From Asterionellopsis glacialis (Eukaryota > Bacillariophyta > Plagiogrammaphyceae > Rhaphoneidales > Asterionellopsidaceae), in assembly GCA_014885115.2 (NCBI GenBank), contig WKLE02001572.1, positions 18,557 through 57,205 of the forward strand: 38,649 bases of DNA, written 5' to 3'. A program made the position numbers and the translations under genes. The stretch's first letter is position 1, and every line of letters begins with the position of its first letter. Below, piece after piece: positions 17,463-27,407 of the stretch. Under the pieces are notes generated by a model. That model worked only from the letters and a program-made list of their open reading frames with translations, was not told the DNA's origin and searched no databases.

Positions 17463-18956
17463 ATGCCGCTTGAGACAGATTCTGTACGGTTTGATGGCAC
17501 TGTCGGCACCCTTGTCGCCGTTATCACGGTCCTTCTCTTCTTGTATCGCCGCCATGTGGAGAGATTCAAATCCAAATTTTATCCTCCCTTGGCCAAGGCA
17601 GGAACCTGGGAAACCGTAGCAAAGGTCTCAGGTAAAGATTTTCCTTGGTTCTTGCTACAAACAGCGAGAGACCTGGGCACACCTATTTTTCGCTTGCCCT
17701 TACCCATTCCAGGTCCTCCAATGGTTGTGGCAGTAGGAGACCCGGGATTGTGCCGCGCAATTCTCGATGACCCTTTGACGATCAAACCTAAAGCCATATA
17801 TAAAGCCTTTGATGATATTACCGGTGGTTACAAGTCATTATTCAGCAATAATGGCCCCTTTTGGCATGCCCGTAGAAAGGGAATAGCGCACGGATTGTCC
17901 TCTCATCATGTCCGGAGGATGAATGCCGTGGCAATGGAAAAGGCCGAGGAATGGATTGCGACCAAATTGAATTCATTGTACATTCCACAAAATAAATCCT
18001 TTGATGTTGGAGAGGAAATGATTGATTTGCTGATATCAAGCATTACTGAAACGGCCTTTGAATACTGCCTTTCCGATGCTGAGAAAACCATGTTCAAACA
18101 CGAACGAGATTTGGTGCGGAAAGAATTCTTATTAAAAAGAACTATCAGTCCTCTTCGGAAACTGTTTGGGTGGTTTTTACCCCAACGACAACGGGCGTAT
18201 CTTGCATCCCAACGATTACACAGCCTCTGTCTTGGTATCGTCCAAGCTTATCGCGCATTGGAAAATCCTGTCAAGGGCACGATCATTGATTTAATCATGA
18301 ATAATCCTGCCTATTTAAACGACCACGAACGGGCGGCCGATGTGCAAATCCTCTTGACTGCAGGTCATGATACAACTGCCTTTAGTCTGGCGTGGACTAT
18401 GAAAGAATTGGCGTTGAACCCGAGCATTCAAAGTCAATTGCGAGAATCGTTGCGATTGTACAAACAACGCAAAGAGGATCCAAACAAGTCAGACCTGCTT
18501 CATAAAGTTGTCCGGGAAGCAATGCGATTGCACCCTGTAGCTGCGGGTGGGTCTCCTCGAGAAGTGGGACGGGATTTTCAAGTTCCGAACAAGGACGGTA
18601 GCAAAAGTATGACCATAATCCCGAAAGGATCTATTGTATTCTTGCCCTTCATTTTGCCGTTACGTAATACAGACGTATATGGTGACACTGCGGATATCTA
18701 TGACCCTTCTCGTTGGGACACGGACAATAATAAGATATCAAAAACAGACAAGGAGAGGATGAGTGCTGCCTTTTTCCCCTTCTCGTTGGGTCGACAAAAC
18801 TGTGTTGGCCAACCCTTGGCCCTTGCCCAATTGTATTGTATTCTGGCAAGAATAATTTCCGAATTCGAACTTGTCCTGGACGAACCGGGTAAGACAGAAT
18901 TCTTTTTGTTACTCAAGCCTGTAGGAACCATGCTCAAGGCACGCAAAGTACTATAA
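17463..18956 (+). CDS. Cytochrome P450 monooxygenase
   Basis: The protein is 497 aa from the ATG at 17463; upstream in-frame codons begin only with GTG. It is a heme-thiolate oxygenase, probably ER-anchored by the hydrophobic segment at about residues 12-28 (TVGTLVAVITVLLFLY). All family landmarks are present: I-helix AGHDTT (about 300-305), ExxR as EAMR (352-355), a DPSRWD segment in place of PERF, and the heme-binding FFPFSLGRQNCVG with Cys447. Length is normal and no intron is needed. The I-helix carries the acid-Thr pair needed for O2 activation, so the enzyme should be active. Substrate and CYP family cannot be assigned. The upstream region carries the spacer palindromes described separately. 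Confidence 0.93.
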   Translation: MPLETDSVRFDGTVGTLVAVITVLLFLYRRHVERFKSKFYPPLAKAGTWETVAKVSGKDFPWFLLQTARDLGTPIFRLPLPIPGPPMVVAVGDPGLCRAILDDPLTIKPKAIYKAFDDITGGYKSLFSNNGPFWHARRKGIAHGLSSHHVRRMNAVAMEKAEEWIATKLNSLYIPQNKSFDVGEEMIDLLISSITETAFEYCLSDAEKTMFKHERDLVRKEFLLKRTISPLRKLFGWFLPQRQRAYLASQRLHSLCLGIVQAYRALENPVKGTIIDLIMNNPAYLNDHERAADVQILLTAGHDTTAFSLAWTMKELALNPSIQSQLRESLRLYKQRKEDPNKSDLLHKVVREAMRLHPVAAGGSPREVGRDFQVPNKDGSKSMTIIPKGSIVFLPFILPLRNTDVYGDTADIYDPSRWDTDNNKISKTDKERMSAAFFPFSLGRQNCVGQPLALAQLYCILARIISEFELVLDEPGKTEFFLLLKPVGTMLKARKVL

Positions 18957-19667
18957 GTGGGTCATCCTGGAAGACAATGATTACGAACTACTAGAGTATG
19001 TCTTTCGATATGCGAATATTACATACATACACCTCAAATGGTTCTACTTTTCCCGCTCGCTATGCTTCTCTCATGTGTCGACTCACTCTAAAGAAGATAA
19101 GCAGTCCTACAGTACAGCAAAATCTAACAGTTTTTGAAACTTTTGTGTGAACATGCTTATTTTTTTCTTTTTCGTCTTTTTTGTAAACCTACTCTTAGTG
19201 TTTTCTATCCCATGTTCAAAATTTTTACGCGTGGTAACCGATATTTTGTACTCACCATCGCTTGGCTATATTATTCTTCCCCCAACAAGTTTTCTTGTTT
19301 TTATTTATTGTCACCATGTCTCCCTTTCTCTAATGACGCACATTGAAGTCTATCACAAATCTACATGCACTTTTTTCGAATAGAATCTATCCAATAATCT
19401 TTTAAAGTATTCGATTGGAAAATCATTCAAAAGACTGAACTTGAAGAGTGAGTACAAGTAGAGGCGTACCACCGCCAATGACTATCCCATCCCAAAGTAC
19501 AACAACAATATTGTTTTACTAATCAGTTGTATCGTACTGTATTCTAATCTTTTGAGTATAAATAATGTAAGTGTTACAATATTTTTATGATAAGTTTGTC
19601 ACTCTGTCGCTGCGGATGCTACTGTTGTTGATGATGTTGTTTTGATTTCTTTTGATTTCTTTTTTTC
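18957..19667. other. Spacer between convergent genes
   Basis: This 711-bp AT-rich spacer separates the 3' ends of the P450 (+) and aldo/keto reductase (-) genes. Short hydrophobic frames around 19134-19383 are T-rich low-complexity sequence. Nothing else was recognised. Confidence 0.5.
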
Positions 19668-21140
19668 CTACACAAAATCAGTTGGATCCCATTCTGGTCC
19701 AGTTACATCTTCATCATCCCAACCATCTCTTCGTCCTAATTGTCCTGCATTAAAATTTACGTTTAAACCATCAATTATATTCATTTCTTCATCTGTCAAC
19801 ATGAATGACGATGATGATGATGACCCGTTTGCATTGACACCACCATAAGAATTTTCACCTATCGCTAACCGTTCAATTTTAGATGTGGATGCCGATCGTG
19901 GGACACACACATACCCTTTTTGTAGAGACCAACGTACTAATATTTGTGCTTTGGTCACACCCTTGGCTTTGGCCAATTCTGCAACTTTGGCCCATCCATC
20001 TTGGGGTCCCGTGGCGGAACTTAATTTACTCCATGCACCACACCCTACGACAATAGTACGTTTGTTACACCAATCCAATACCTTGGCATGTGTATTAAAT
20101 GGACTTAATTCTAATTGATTGATACTTGGTACATCCAATCCTGCATTTTCGATTTCTTGTAACGGTCCTATCCCATAATTGCATACACCTACACTCTTGA
20201 CGAATCCTGAATCACGTAATTCTAATAATGTTTCGTAGGTGGTTAACCGTTTCGAGGGTGTGGTGAGGGGTGAATGGATCGATACTAAATCCAAGTATCC
20301 GACACCTAATGTAGCAATAGCTGATTTAACAGCACGTCGTATACTGACTTTATCCGTGCTTTGTTCGGCATTGGATAATTTATGGGAAATAAACAAGGAA
20401 TCACGTCGTCCACGACGTCCTGCACTTCCTTCGGGAGGTGGTGCAAATTTCGATTTGGTAGTATCTACACCACTATTGATACTACTACTAATAGTCCTGG
20501 ACGAAGACGCGTGTTGGTATCCTATTTGAGCTGTCGAATCCAAATAGTCGAGTACTTCTGGTTTTTCCAAACTGTAATCCAATCCTGACAAACCCTTGTT
20601 TAAATAGGTTTGTAATGTACTACCAACTTGTGCATTCGACCCATACAGGGTGGCAACATCAAAATGACGTATACCACATCGCAAGGCCAAGGCTGTACAT
20701 CGACTTGCCTGTTCAGGTGATGTTTTATAGAATGAATATCCAATACGTGGAATTTTGATATTTGCAGATTTACCATCTATCCCACTCCGTGCAAGTGACA
20801 ATAAGGGTGGTGGATCTTGTAAGGGTACAATAGAGGGTGGTATTTTAGCTACAGTTGTGGTTGGTGTACGAAGTGCATTGATAGCATTCATATCAATACT
20901 TGGTTGTGCTGCATCCTGCGCAAAAGCATTTGGGGGGGATGATAAAGTACCTCCTGCAACTATCCCACTCGTTACTGCACTTACTGTTTTCTCAAGTACA
21001 TTTCTTCGCGAATAATGTGGTGGTTGTTCGGATAAGGAAACGACATGATCTGGTACTAGTGTGAGTAGGAGCAGCAATACCAACAACAAGGAGAAAGGCA
21101 GTCTCTTGAAAGTTCCCGTAGTGAAGAATGTGTTTGTCAT
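19668..21140 (-). CDS. Aldo/keto reductase with tripartite (Tat-type) plastid lumen signal
   Basis: The protein is 490 aa from the ATG at 21140. Residues about 13-35 are a strong signal peptide, with likely cleavage VVS/L. A second signal follows: SRRN (Arg45-Arg46), a moderately hydrophobic TVSAVTSGIVAGG, then AFA/Q (72-75). That matches a thylakoid twin-arginine signal with a lumenal peptidase site. The catalytic domain has the full AKR tetrad: Asp161 and Tyr166 (FDVATLYG), Lys254 (ISHK) and His289 (SIHS). A Ser/Gly-rich insertion of about 50-60 residues separates Tyr166 and Lys254. The predicted reaction is NAD(P)H-dependent reduction of carbonyls. The substrate is unknown. If the second signal is not used, the enzyme would be stromal. 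Confidence 0.85.
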   Translation of the reverse strand: MTNTFFTTGTFKRLPFSLLLVLLLLLTLVPDHVVSLSEQPPHYSRRNVLEKTVSAVTSGIVAGGTLSSPPNAFAQDAAQPSIDMNAINALRTPTTTVAKIPPSIVPLQDPPPLLSLARSGIDGKSANIKIPRIGYSFYKTSPEQASRCTALALRCGIRHFDVATLYGSNAQVGSTLQTYLNKGLSGLDYSLEKPEVLDYLDSTAQIGYQHASSSRTISSSINSGVDTTKSKFAPPPEGSAGRRGRRDSLFISHKLSNAEQSTDKVSIRRAVKSAIATLGVGYLDLVSIHSPLTTPSKRLTTYETLLELRDSGFVKSVGVCNYGIGPLQEIENAGLDVPSINQLELSPFNTHAKVLDWCNKRTIVVGCGAWSKLSSATGPQDGWAKVAELAKAKGVTKAQILVRWSLQKGYVCVPRSASTSKIERLAIGENSYGGVNANGSSSSSSFMLTDEEMNIIDGLNVNFNAGQLGRRDGWDDEDVTGPEWDPTDFV

Positions 21141-21630
21141 TTTATTTTGTAATCACGGCCTGTTGCTGTCTGGTTGAGAGGTTTCTCAGCGTTAGCTGTA
21201 CTGATGAGATACACAATTTTTATTATTGACTTGCGAGCGATATGTATGCTGTCGTCGTCACCGATGGGAACGATACAAACTAAAAGAGGGAGGTTATGTA
21301 TTGAGCGTTGAGTGTTTTGTTGATATCGAAGACTCTAGAAGGAGAAACACCAAATTTCACAACATCACATCAAGAAGAAGTGTTTTGTTGGATATATTTT
21401 AGGACTCTAGATGGGGTGACAGACAGCGCGATGAGATGACTGGGACGACGACTGACATCATTTTTTGGATGTATCTTTGGATCGCTCACTCCTTTTCTTC
21501 TTTGCTTTCCCTCAGGCACAGTCAGAGGGATGGTGGTTTCCCTCCACCCCTTGATGTGGGTATCTTTGTGCGCGCAATTACCGATGCGCGCTTCTTCTCC
21601 CTCCAAGACGGAGATCGATCCTAGTTGAAA

Positions 21631-21640
21631 TTTTGGCGCG
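21631..21640 (+). promoter_or_regulatory. E2F-type site TTTTGGCGCG
   Basis: TTTTGGCGCG matches the E2F/DP consensus TTTSSCGC. It lies 470 bp upstream of the Psf3 start codon. An exact reverse complement is at 21838-21847. Confidence 0.55.
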
Positions 21641-21837
21641 GCAGACTGTGATTTCGATAGAAACTATCCATCGAACTGTAACAATAGTATAGATTATACT
21701 GTTACATAAACTTTAAAGTTCACAAGACATTAATTGTATATGCATCACATATTTAAAATTTTGAATGAACAAAGAAACGACAAATCACAATCTTGGAAAA
21801 AATACCGTGGTAGAATTATACGTGTGATAAGTACTGT

Positions 21838-21847
21838 CGCGCCAAAA
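21838..21847 (-). promoter_or_regulatory. E2F-type site CGCGCCAAAA (inverted)
   Basis: CGCGCCAAAA is the exact reverse complement of the site at 21631-21640 and lies 263 bp upstream of the Psf3 start codon. The flanks are also alike: AATTTTGGCGCG followed by (G/A)CAG on the matching strand. E2F sites commonly drive S-phase genes, which fits GINS. Confidence 0.6.
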
Positions 21848-22110
21848 TTCAAATCAAAACAGTCGCAGATCTCCCATCCAGTAGTCACACCATACCCGTC
21901 ACGCACCCCCTGCTCACACACTCGTACACGTATATCACAACATAAAATTTTCCACCTACACATCAACAAGCGAGAGCCCACACACTAGGTCTATTATTTT
22001 TGCACATTGCCATATCCTCCCCGACTGGAAGAAAGAGAAAGATTGACGCCAAACAAGTCATCACAAACCTATAACAACCCTTTCCAATCACATAATCGTA
22101 GACAAACAAG

Positions 22111-22899
22111 ATGCAATCTTCGTCCTATTATGATATTGACTCCATTTTGTCAGAAGAAGAATTAGTTCCCTGCACAAATTTATTTGATTTTGCACGATTA
22201 GCTCATTTGTCACCGGATTACCATACCATTGATACAACTAGCAACAAGGAAAACAATAACAACAAGGCATTGTATTTACCTGAATCATCGAGTTTTAAAA
22301 TGCCACTATGGTCGATTGAACAATGGACACAATTAGGATTCGTCAAGATTTCCGTACCCAAACACTTTCGTCAAACAGCACGTGAACGATTACAGGCCGA
22401 CCCATCCCAAGCTGATCTTCGTCGATACAATGAACGATTTTATACATCAGGATTGAAATGGATTGCATTGGTATCCTCTACATCAACTACATCATCCACA
22501 GATACCAATAAAAATTTGTCACGTCAACAACGACAACAACAGGAAATTAATCAACGTGAAGCCAAGGCATTACGAACAACCTTATTGCAAACCTATACAG
22601 GTGATCGATTACGGCGTACCTTGGATTTTGCCATGAGTTCCGTGGGAGATGACGTATCCTTTTATACCAAAAAATTAACCGAAATGGAACGGCATTTATT
22701 CCAACGTGGCTCATCCGGTGCAACAGCCTTTCAAAAATGGAAAACCTATGGGAATCGTAGAATTGAAATGGGTGTCTTGGCACAACGTGCAGCATCCATG
22801 GAAACAAGAGGTTGTACATCTAGTAGTAGAGTTGTAACACCAGAAAATCATACGAATAATACTACTAATGTTACTGGCAATAAGAGACAACGAAGGTAG
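22111..22899 (+). CDS. PSF3: GINS complex subunit Psf3 (DNA replication)
   Basis: The protein is 262 aa, slightly longer than the usual 190-220 aa. Psf3 is one of four GINS subunits that join Cdc45 and MCM2-7 to form the replicative CMG helicase in the nucleus. The start YYDIDSILSEEE matches the family N-terminus. MPLWSIEQW, a V-P-K stretch and R-x-x-L-x-ADP..DLR follow, then a FY-x-x-G-L segment. The helical part has LLQTYTGDRLRRTLDFA and TEMERHLFQRG-x-x-G-x-x-x-FQKW, as in Psf3. Low-complexity insertions rich in Asn and in Ser/Thr/Gln (about 44-52 and 127-150), plus a basic Asn/Thr tail, account for the extra length. Two E2F-type sites upstream suggest S-phase transcription. Confidence 0.9.
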   Translation: MQSSSYYDIDSILSEEELVPCTNLFDFARLAHLSPDYHTIDTTSNKENNNNKALYLPESSSFKMPLWSIEQWTQLGFVKISVPKHFRQTARERLQADPSQADLRRYNERFYTSGLKWIALVSSTSTTSSTDTNKNLSRQQRQQQEINQREAKALRTTLLQTYTGDRLRRTLDFAMSSVGDDVSFYTKKLTEMERHLFQRGSSGATAFQKWKTYGNRRIEMGVLAQRAASMETRGCTSSSRVVTPENHTNNTTNVTGNKRQRR

Positions 22900-23520
22900 T
22901 GAAACAAGAGAGAAAAAGAGAGGAGGGGCAAACTCGAAACATGCAACATGCATACGAAAACTGTGTAACTAATAAAAATAAATGACTTTTTGTAAATAGA
23001 ACGCAAACGCAACTCTCTTCTATGGTTCTATTTTTGAATGCTGTTATTCTTCAGCTCTATCCATTATCATTACCTACCTCTATAGAAATACTGTATGGAT
23101 GAGTTACTAATGGGAGCTCGAAAGTTTGTTTGCAAAAAAGTCTAAAAACTTCCCTCCATTCATTCGTTCTAGCTAGGTACTATTCATTATTTCACAGATT
23201 CACTTTGCATGGACATCATGAAATAATACCCATGCAGACTACGACTCATAGTCTAGTGCGTGTCTTCCTGTGGTGGTCCCTTGCACCGCTATCATACATA
23301 GCACCATGGTTCAAAAGCTTCACACCATTGGGTCGTGATCAAGAGACCTAGACTCTATTATATCACAGATCTACAATCAGTACTCGTACACGGGCATCCT
23401 GGAATGTATGGACAGGTCATCCGTATGTCTTGGTGAATGCTGTGTTCATGCTGTTCTACACAGCGCCACTATGGTAACAGTCGTGCACGAATAGTTCTTT
23501 CTATGAGACTGGTATACCAA
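22900..23520. other. Spacer, no gene seen
   Basis: This is AT-rich sequence downstream of PSF3. Only short frames without recognisable features are present. Confidence 0.45.
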
Positions 23521-23878
23521 GAAGATAAAAATAAGTTCGAGGATTCTATCAAGAAGAAAGATGGGTGGAGGGGGGGGCGTAATATGTCATATCTCGAAAC
23601 AAGACTGAACAGTATCAGGGTAGCAAGACTGAACAGTACCAAGTACATGGATATACTAGCGGATCACAACATGATTCACAACTTCTCTATAGGACATGTG
23701 TATGACAACAAGATGAAAAAAGTTCGAGAATTGTTCCAAGAAGAATGAGAGGGGTTGGGAATCATACGTCATATTCTGTTCTGGACGAATCTCGAAGCAA
23801 GATTGAAAAGTGTCAGTGTAGCAAGACTGAACAGCAGCAGTACATGGAGATATCACGGATCACAACATGATTCACAAA
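23521..23878. repeat. Degenerate tandem duplication (period about 196 bp)
   Basis: GGATCACAACATGATTCACAA occurs at 23661 and again at 23857. Before each copy are an AGTTCGAG(G/A)ATT block, a CGTCATAT or TGTCATAT block, and one or two AGCAAGACTGAACAG units. Copy 1 has the AGACTGAACAGTA unit twice in a row. An open frame of 103 codons across the repeat (23437-23748) is probably spurious. Confidence 0.7.
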
Positions 23879-23925
23879 TAATGTAAACTACAACAATACC
23901 ACCCTACACCATCAAATAATATAAA

Positions 23926-25041
23926 ATGTCAACAAGTGTGGATGATCAGGACAATACCAATCTTCATGTTTTTCTTTACAACCCCCACGTTGTTATAACA
24001 TGGTGCATTGCCATCGCCATTCTGTACTTGACTTTGGAGTGTTTCGACAGCAACGACACCAAAAAGAAGAGGCAAAAAATATTTCACATGTATTGGGGTG
24101 GTATAATGTTTCTTTTCAATGTCTTATACCTAATCTTAGCCATTATCATTCCACAAAAACATGTCACTTATATGCCCTTGATCTTTATCGGGTGTGTTGC
24201 AATCTTCTTTTATGTTCCATATTTCTGGCGATATGTCTTTTTGAATACCATCCCTCCATTCAAACATGATATTCTGGGCATCAGATCGAGAGAGATGACT
24301 GCAACACAACTGATCGCAGAAGATAAATACCAAGACTTTACAACCAGTTTGGGTGAAGCTGTAGTGGTGGGGTTCTCCCAAGCCCTACTTATTCTCATGT
24401 ACATTTGGGCAGCCATGGGGAAAGGTGGTGCAGAATTACCCGTGTGGGATAGTGTGGATACTGAAAAAGGTCATATAGATGCTGCTACATATTTTGTTCT
24501 AGGCATGTACGTTCAGATTGGTTATAGTTTTTCAAGAAATTATCGAGAAAATAGAATCAAACAATGGATATTTTGGAATAGAGCCAACGATTGGATGAAA
24601 AATGAAGTTCGTTGGGAATTACAAGAAACACAAACACAGCAACATGGCGACAATGACGAACACAACGATGACTATGTCATTCCTAAATTCGATTTCTACG
24701 TTCGTTTCTATTTGTCAATGGCAATGAATGGTGTTGGTTTTCTGGCGATCTTCTTTCTTGTTCCGGCACAATTGGCGTCTAGTTCCGATCCATTAGACTT
24801 TGTTTTAAATTCTGTAGCCGCATATTTTATTATTGAAATGGATGATTTGAGCAATGGGAAAACTTTGAAAGCAGTGCAAAACCATCGACCAGAACACCCA
24901 CAACAACCCATTGACAATCCAGTCATTCTATCTATAGATCAAGTAGTACATCCAGATGATCCACTCGCCAGAGAAAGCCAAGAAGATTCTGTTGATTCTG
25001 CAAATTCATCCATAGAAAATGTCATATGTCCCATATCTTAA
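23926..25041 (+). CDS. Multi-span membrane protein, function unknown
   Basis: The protein is 371 aa from the ATG at 23926. Hydrophobic segments are visible at about 21-39, 56-76, 82-102, 144-163, 186-204, 258-279 and 289-305, so six or seven membrane spans are likely. There is no cleavable signal. A conserved-looking FSRNYRENRIKQWIFWNRAN block precedes an acidic His/Asp/Gln-rich loop (about 232-250). The C-terminal tail is polar and acidic, rich in Pro, Gln and Ser. No transporter signature was recognised. Topology is the only firm statement; channel or transporter function would be a guess. Confidence 0.72.
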   Translation: MSTSVDDQDNTNLHVFLYNPHVVITWCIAIAILYLTLECFDSNDTKKKRQKIFHMYWGGIMFLFNVLYLILAIIIPQKHVTYMPLIFIGCVAIFFYVPYFWRYVFLNTIPPFKHDILGIRSREMTATQLIAEDKYQDFTTSLGEAVVVGFSQALLILMYIWAAMGKGGAELPVWDSVDTEKGHIDAATYFVLGMYVQIGYSFSRNYRENRIKQWIFWNRANDWMKNEVRWELQETQTQQHGDNDEHNDDYVIPKFDFYVRFYLSMAMNGVGFLAIFFLVPAQLASSSDPLDFVLNSVAAYFIIEMDDLSNGKTLKAVQNHRPEHPQQPIDNPVILSIDQVVHPDDPLARESQEDSVDSANSSIENVICPIS

Positions 25042-25126
25042 AACCAATCTAAAATACTAATTAATATTTGCATGCATATCAATGCTCAACTGGCTGTTGG
25101 TGTGCATCAATGATGACACATCTTAT

Positions 25127-26975
25127 TCAACAAATCTCTCTGTCGCTTGCTTCCACTCGTCGAATATATGTAATTTTTCTTTCTTTACCCATGCCCTTGA
25201 CCATTAAATGTGTTACATCAGCTGCTGACATACCTGTTGTGTCTACATCGTCAATAGCAACAATTTTATCAAGTCTCTTCAGCGTACCCTCGAGAGGGGA
25301 TCCATCCTTCAAACGATGAACTACAGGTACACCATCCACGGTATCAATAGCTACTCCAAGTTTACCCGAAGGTGCAAAGCATTCACGACGGTTCTCTTCG
25401 TATTTTTCTCTCGTCCGACCATTGGTATCATTTTCATAACTGAGAGGTGGTAGTGAAGCATCTTGATCAGGATCCATAGGTAGTGCCAATTTCGATGCCA
25501 AACTAGTGGCTTTACCTGCCGCTGTAGATGTAACCGTTGCTCGTTCTTTTGCTAATTTTCGTGAGGCAACAATTCTTGGGTCATCTATATCTAATAAATC
25601 TGAAGCAACCTCAGGATCTAATGTGATTTCAACTGACCGCTTACTGCTTTTGCTTCTACCGCCACCAGAATGAGGACTATTACTCAAACGTACATCAGTA
25701 AGGAATACATTATTCCCTGAATTTGGTGAATCTGGTAAAAGATCGTCATCTGTCCCACCACCAGGGAAAGAAAAGTCCTTGGTGCTCTCTGTATAAGGTG
25801 ATCCACCGCTGCTCTTTTTGGTGGGAGTTTCAGGATGATACAAGGCCGTCTTAAGTTGTTGTCGTCCATTTTTGGTTACAAAAGCAACAGATTCTTCATT
25901 TTTGGAAACAGCACCAACACCATATCCAATAATAGGTGTTGATGGTGCATCCTTTTCGTAACTTTCACGAAAAGGGGATATGTTCGTATGTTTGGACTTT
26001 GGAAGAATTTTCAATCGACCCAAAGTTTCATTTCTGATCCAGAGAAGGAAAAATTGAAGAAAATCATGTATCAGTTGTCAACAAAATGAGTTACATCACG
26101 AATACACCACGAATTCCCAACCATGGTTCTGTGTTTTCATGCACGATGCATTATGCACTTTATCAGATAACTTACCTGTACAATATATATGATCCAAATA
26201 TAGAAATGGCCATGACGATGGCAGAAAGTACAATAGCAAAAATAGCTCCCGCATCTCCTTGCATCCATCCATCACTTTGAGTAGTGCTTTCTTGGTTCGA
26301 TTCAAATGTTGATGATACACTCTCTACATCTTCAAAGATAGAACTTTGGTGTCTTAAATAAAATGTCATGTATTCATCAAATTTGTTCATCAAATGTACT
26401 AAAACTGTTGTCAACTCATCATTTGATAATATTTGTTCTTCGTCCTTGGGTTTAAAATTAATTCCAAATAGTGTTTCGAAAGATACTATGTCTGATTCAA
26501 TAACTCTTTGGTCTTTAATGGATATGGATCGGATATGAATATCATATTCAGACTGTGCTGCGAAGAGTTGTTTATAAAAGAATTTGAGTGCTGATACCAT
26601 TAATTTGAGTTCCAAAGGATTAAGTTGTCGTGGTAAGGGAACTACATCAATCGTAATAGTTGTGATATATGATAAAGGCCAATCTATACCACTACTATCA
26701 TTATCGGGTGCCTTTCCTGTTCTGAAAAAATTGTCAATATCATTCACATCAACTTTTTCAAGATTTCGAGACGGAGTAACATCATCAAGAGGTCGAAACG
26801 GAACAACATCATTATCCCAAAGCTTCAGCAAACGATTGTTGCGGTTGTTGTTCATGATGGAAGCGTCTTGTTCATACTTTCGTAATGATGAAGACGCGGT
26901 ATTCAAAATAGTCCCAATCAGAAGGAAAAGAACCCATGGTGAGGCGTGAGGCGTCGGTCGCCGTAGCATCGTCAT
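25127..26975 (-). CDS. Two-exon single-span membrane protein with cytosolic PDZ domain
   Basis: Exon 1 is 26176-26975 and exon 2 is 25127-26033, giving 568 aa. The 142-bp intron (26034-26175) has donor ACAG/GTAAGT and a T-rich tract ending GATCAG/A. It splits the codon of Arg267 (phase 2), and the reading frame continues exactly. Residues 1-30 are a signal peptide. An extracytoplasmic region of about 210 residues follows, then a membrane helix (about 244-266, AIFAIVLSAIVMAISIFG) directly before the splice point. The cytosolic half is Ser/Gly/Asp-rich and ends in a PDZ domain (about 483-560) with GKLGVAID as the ligand-binding loop and the LDKIVAIDDVDTTGMSAADV core. The receptor or adaptor role is inferred. 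The ligand of the ectodomain is unknown. Confidence 0.82.
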
Positions 26976-27407
26976 GATGGTCTACCCTCCCTCTTGTTGA
27001 GAATCTGTGTTTCATGCATGGTGAAGAACAACAAGTTTTTACGAAATCTTTCCATTTTAACCGTTACATAACGTCTAACTGACGGATCGCGTCTACTCAC
27101 ACGATTGTCAAAGAAGTTTGAATTGACTCACTCGATTCGATTTTGTCAATCACTGCCACGAGGTTTTGTCTTTTTATGAATGGCAAAAAAAGCTCGCGGA
27201 ATTTTCACACGTACTTTTCTGACAGAGCAGTCTGCGGGAGTTTAGCTTTGCACATCGTCAGCGATGAGTCTGTTGTTCTCGATACTTGCCGAAAATCACT
27301 AGGAAGACATCGACAGCGTTGTGTCAACATCACACCCCTGTATACTCGTCAAGTCAGGTTGAACCATCTCACCAAACTCCCTCGATTCTGAAAATAAGAA
27401 AAGAAAG
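26976..27407. other. Divergent spacer
   Basis: This is the promoter region between the PDZ gene (-) and the small plastid protein gene (+). No TATA box, repeat or gene stood out. Confidence 0.45.

Larger units (their letters stand above)
21141..22110. other. Divergent promoter region between AKR and PSF3 genes
   Basis: This is a 970-bp spacer between divergent genes. Apart from the paired E2F-type sites listed separately, no gene was recognised. The last 200 bp before the Psf3 start are A/C-rich and probably the promoter and 5' UTR. Confidence 0.5.

Noticed and set aside
23437..23748. 103-codon frame in the repeat before the membrane-protein gene
   Set aside because: It is made largely of the tandem repeat, with no features beyond it.
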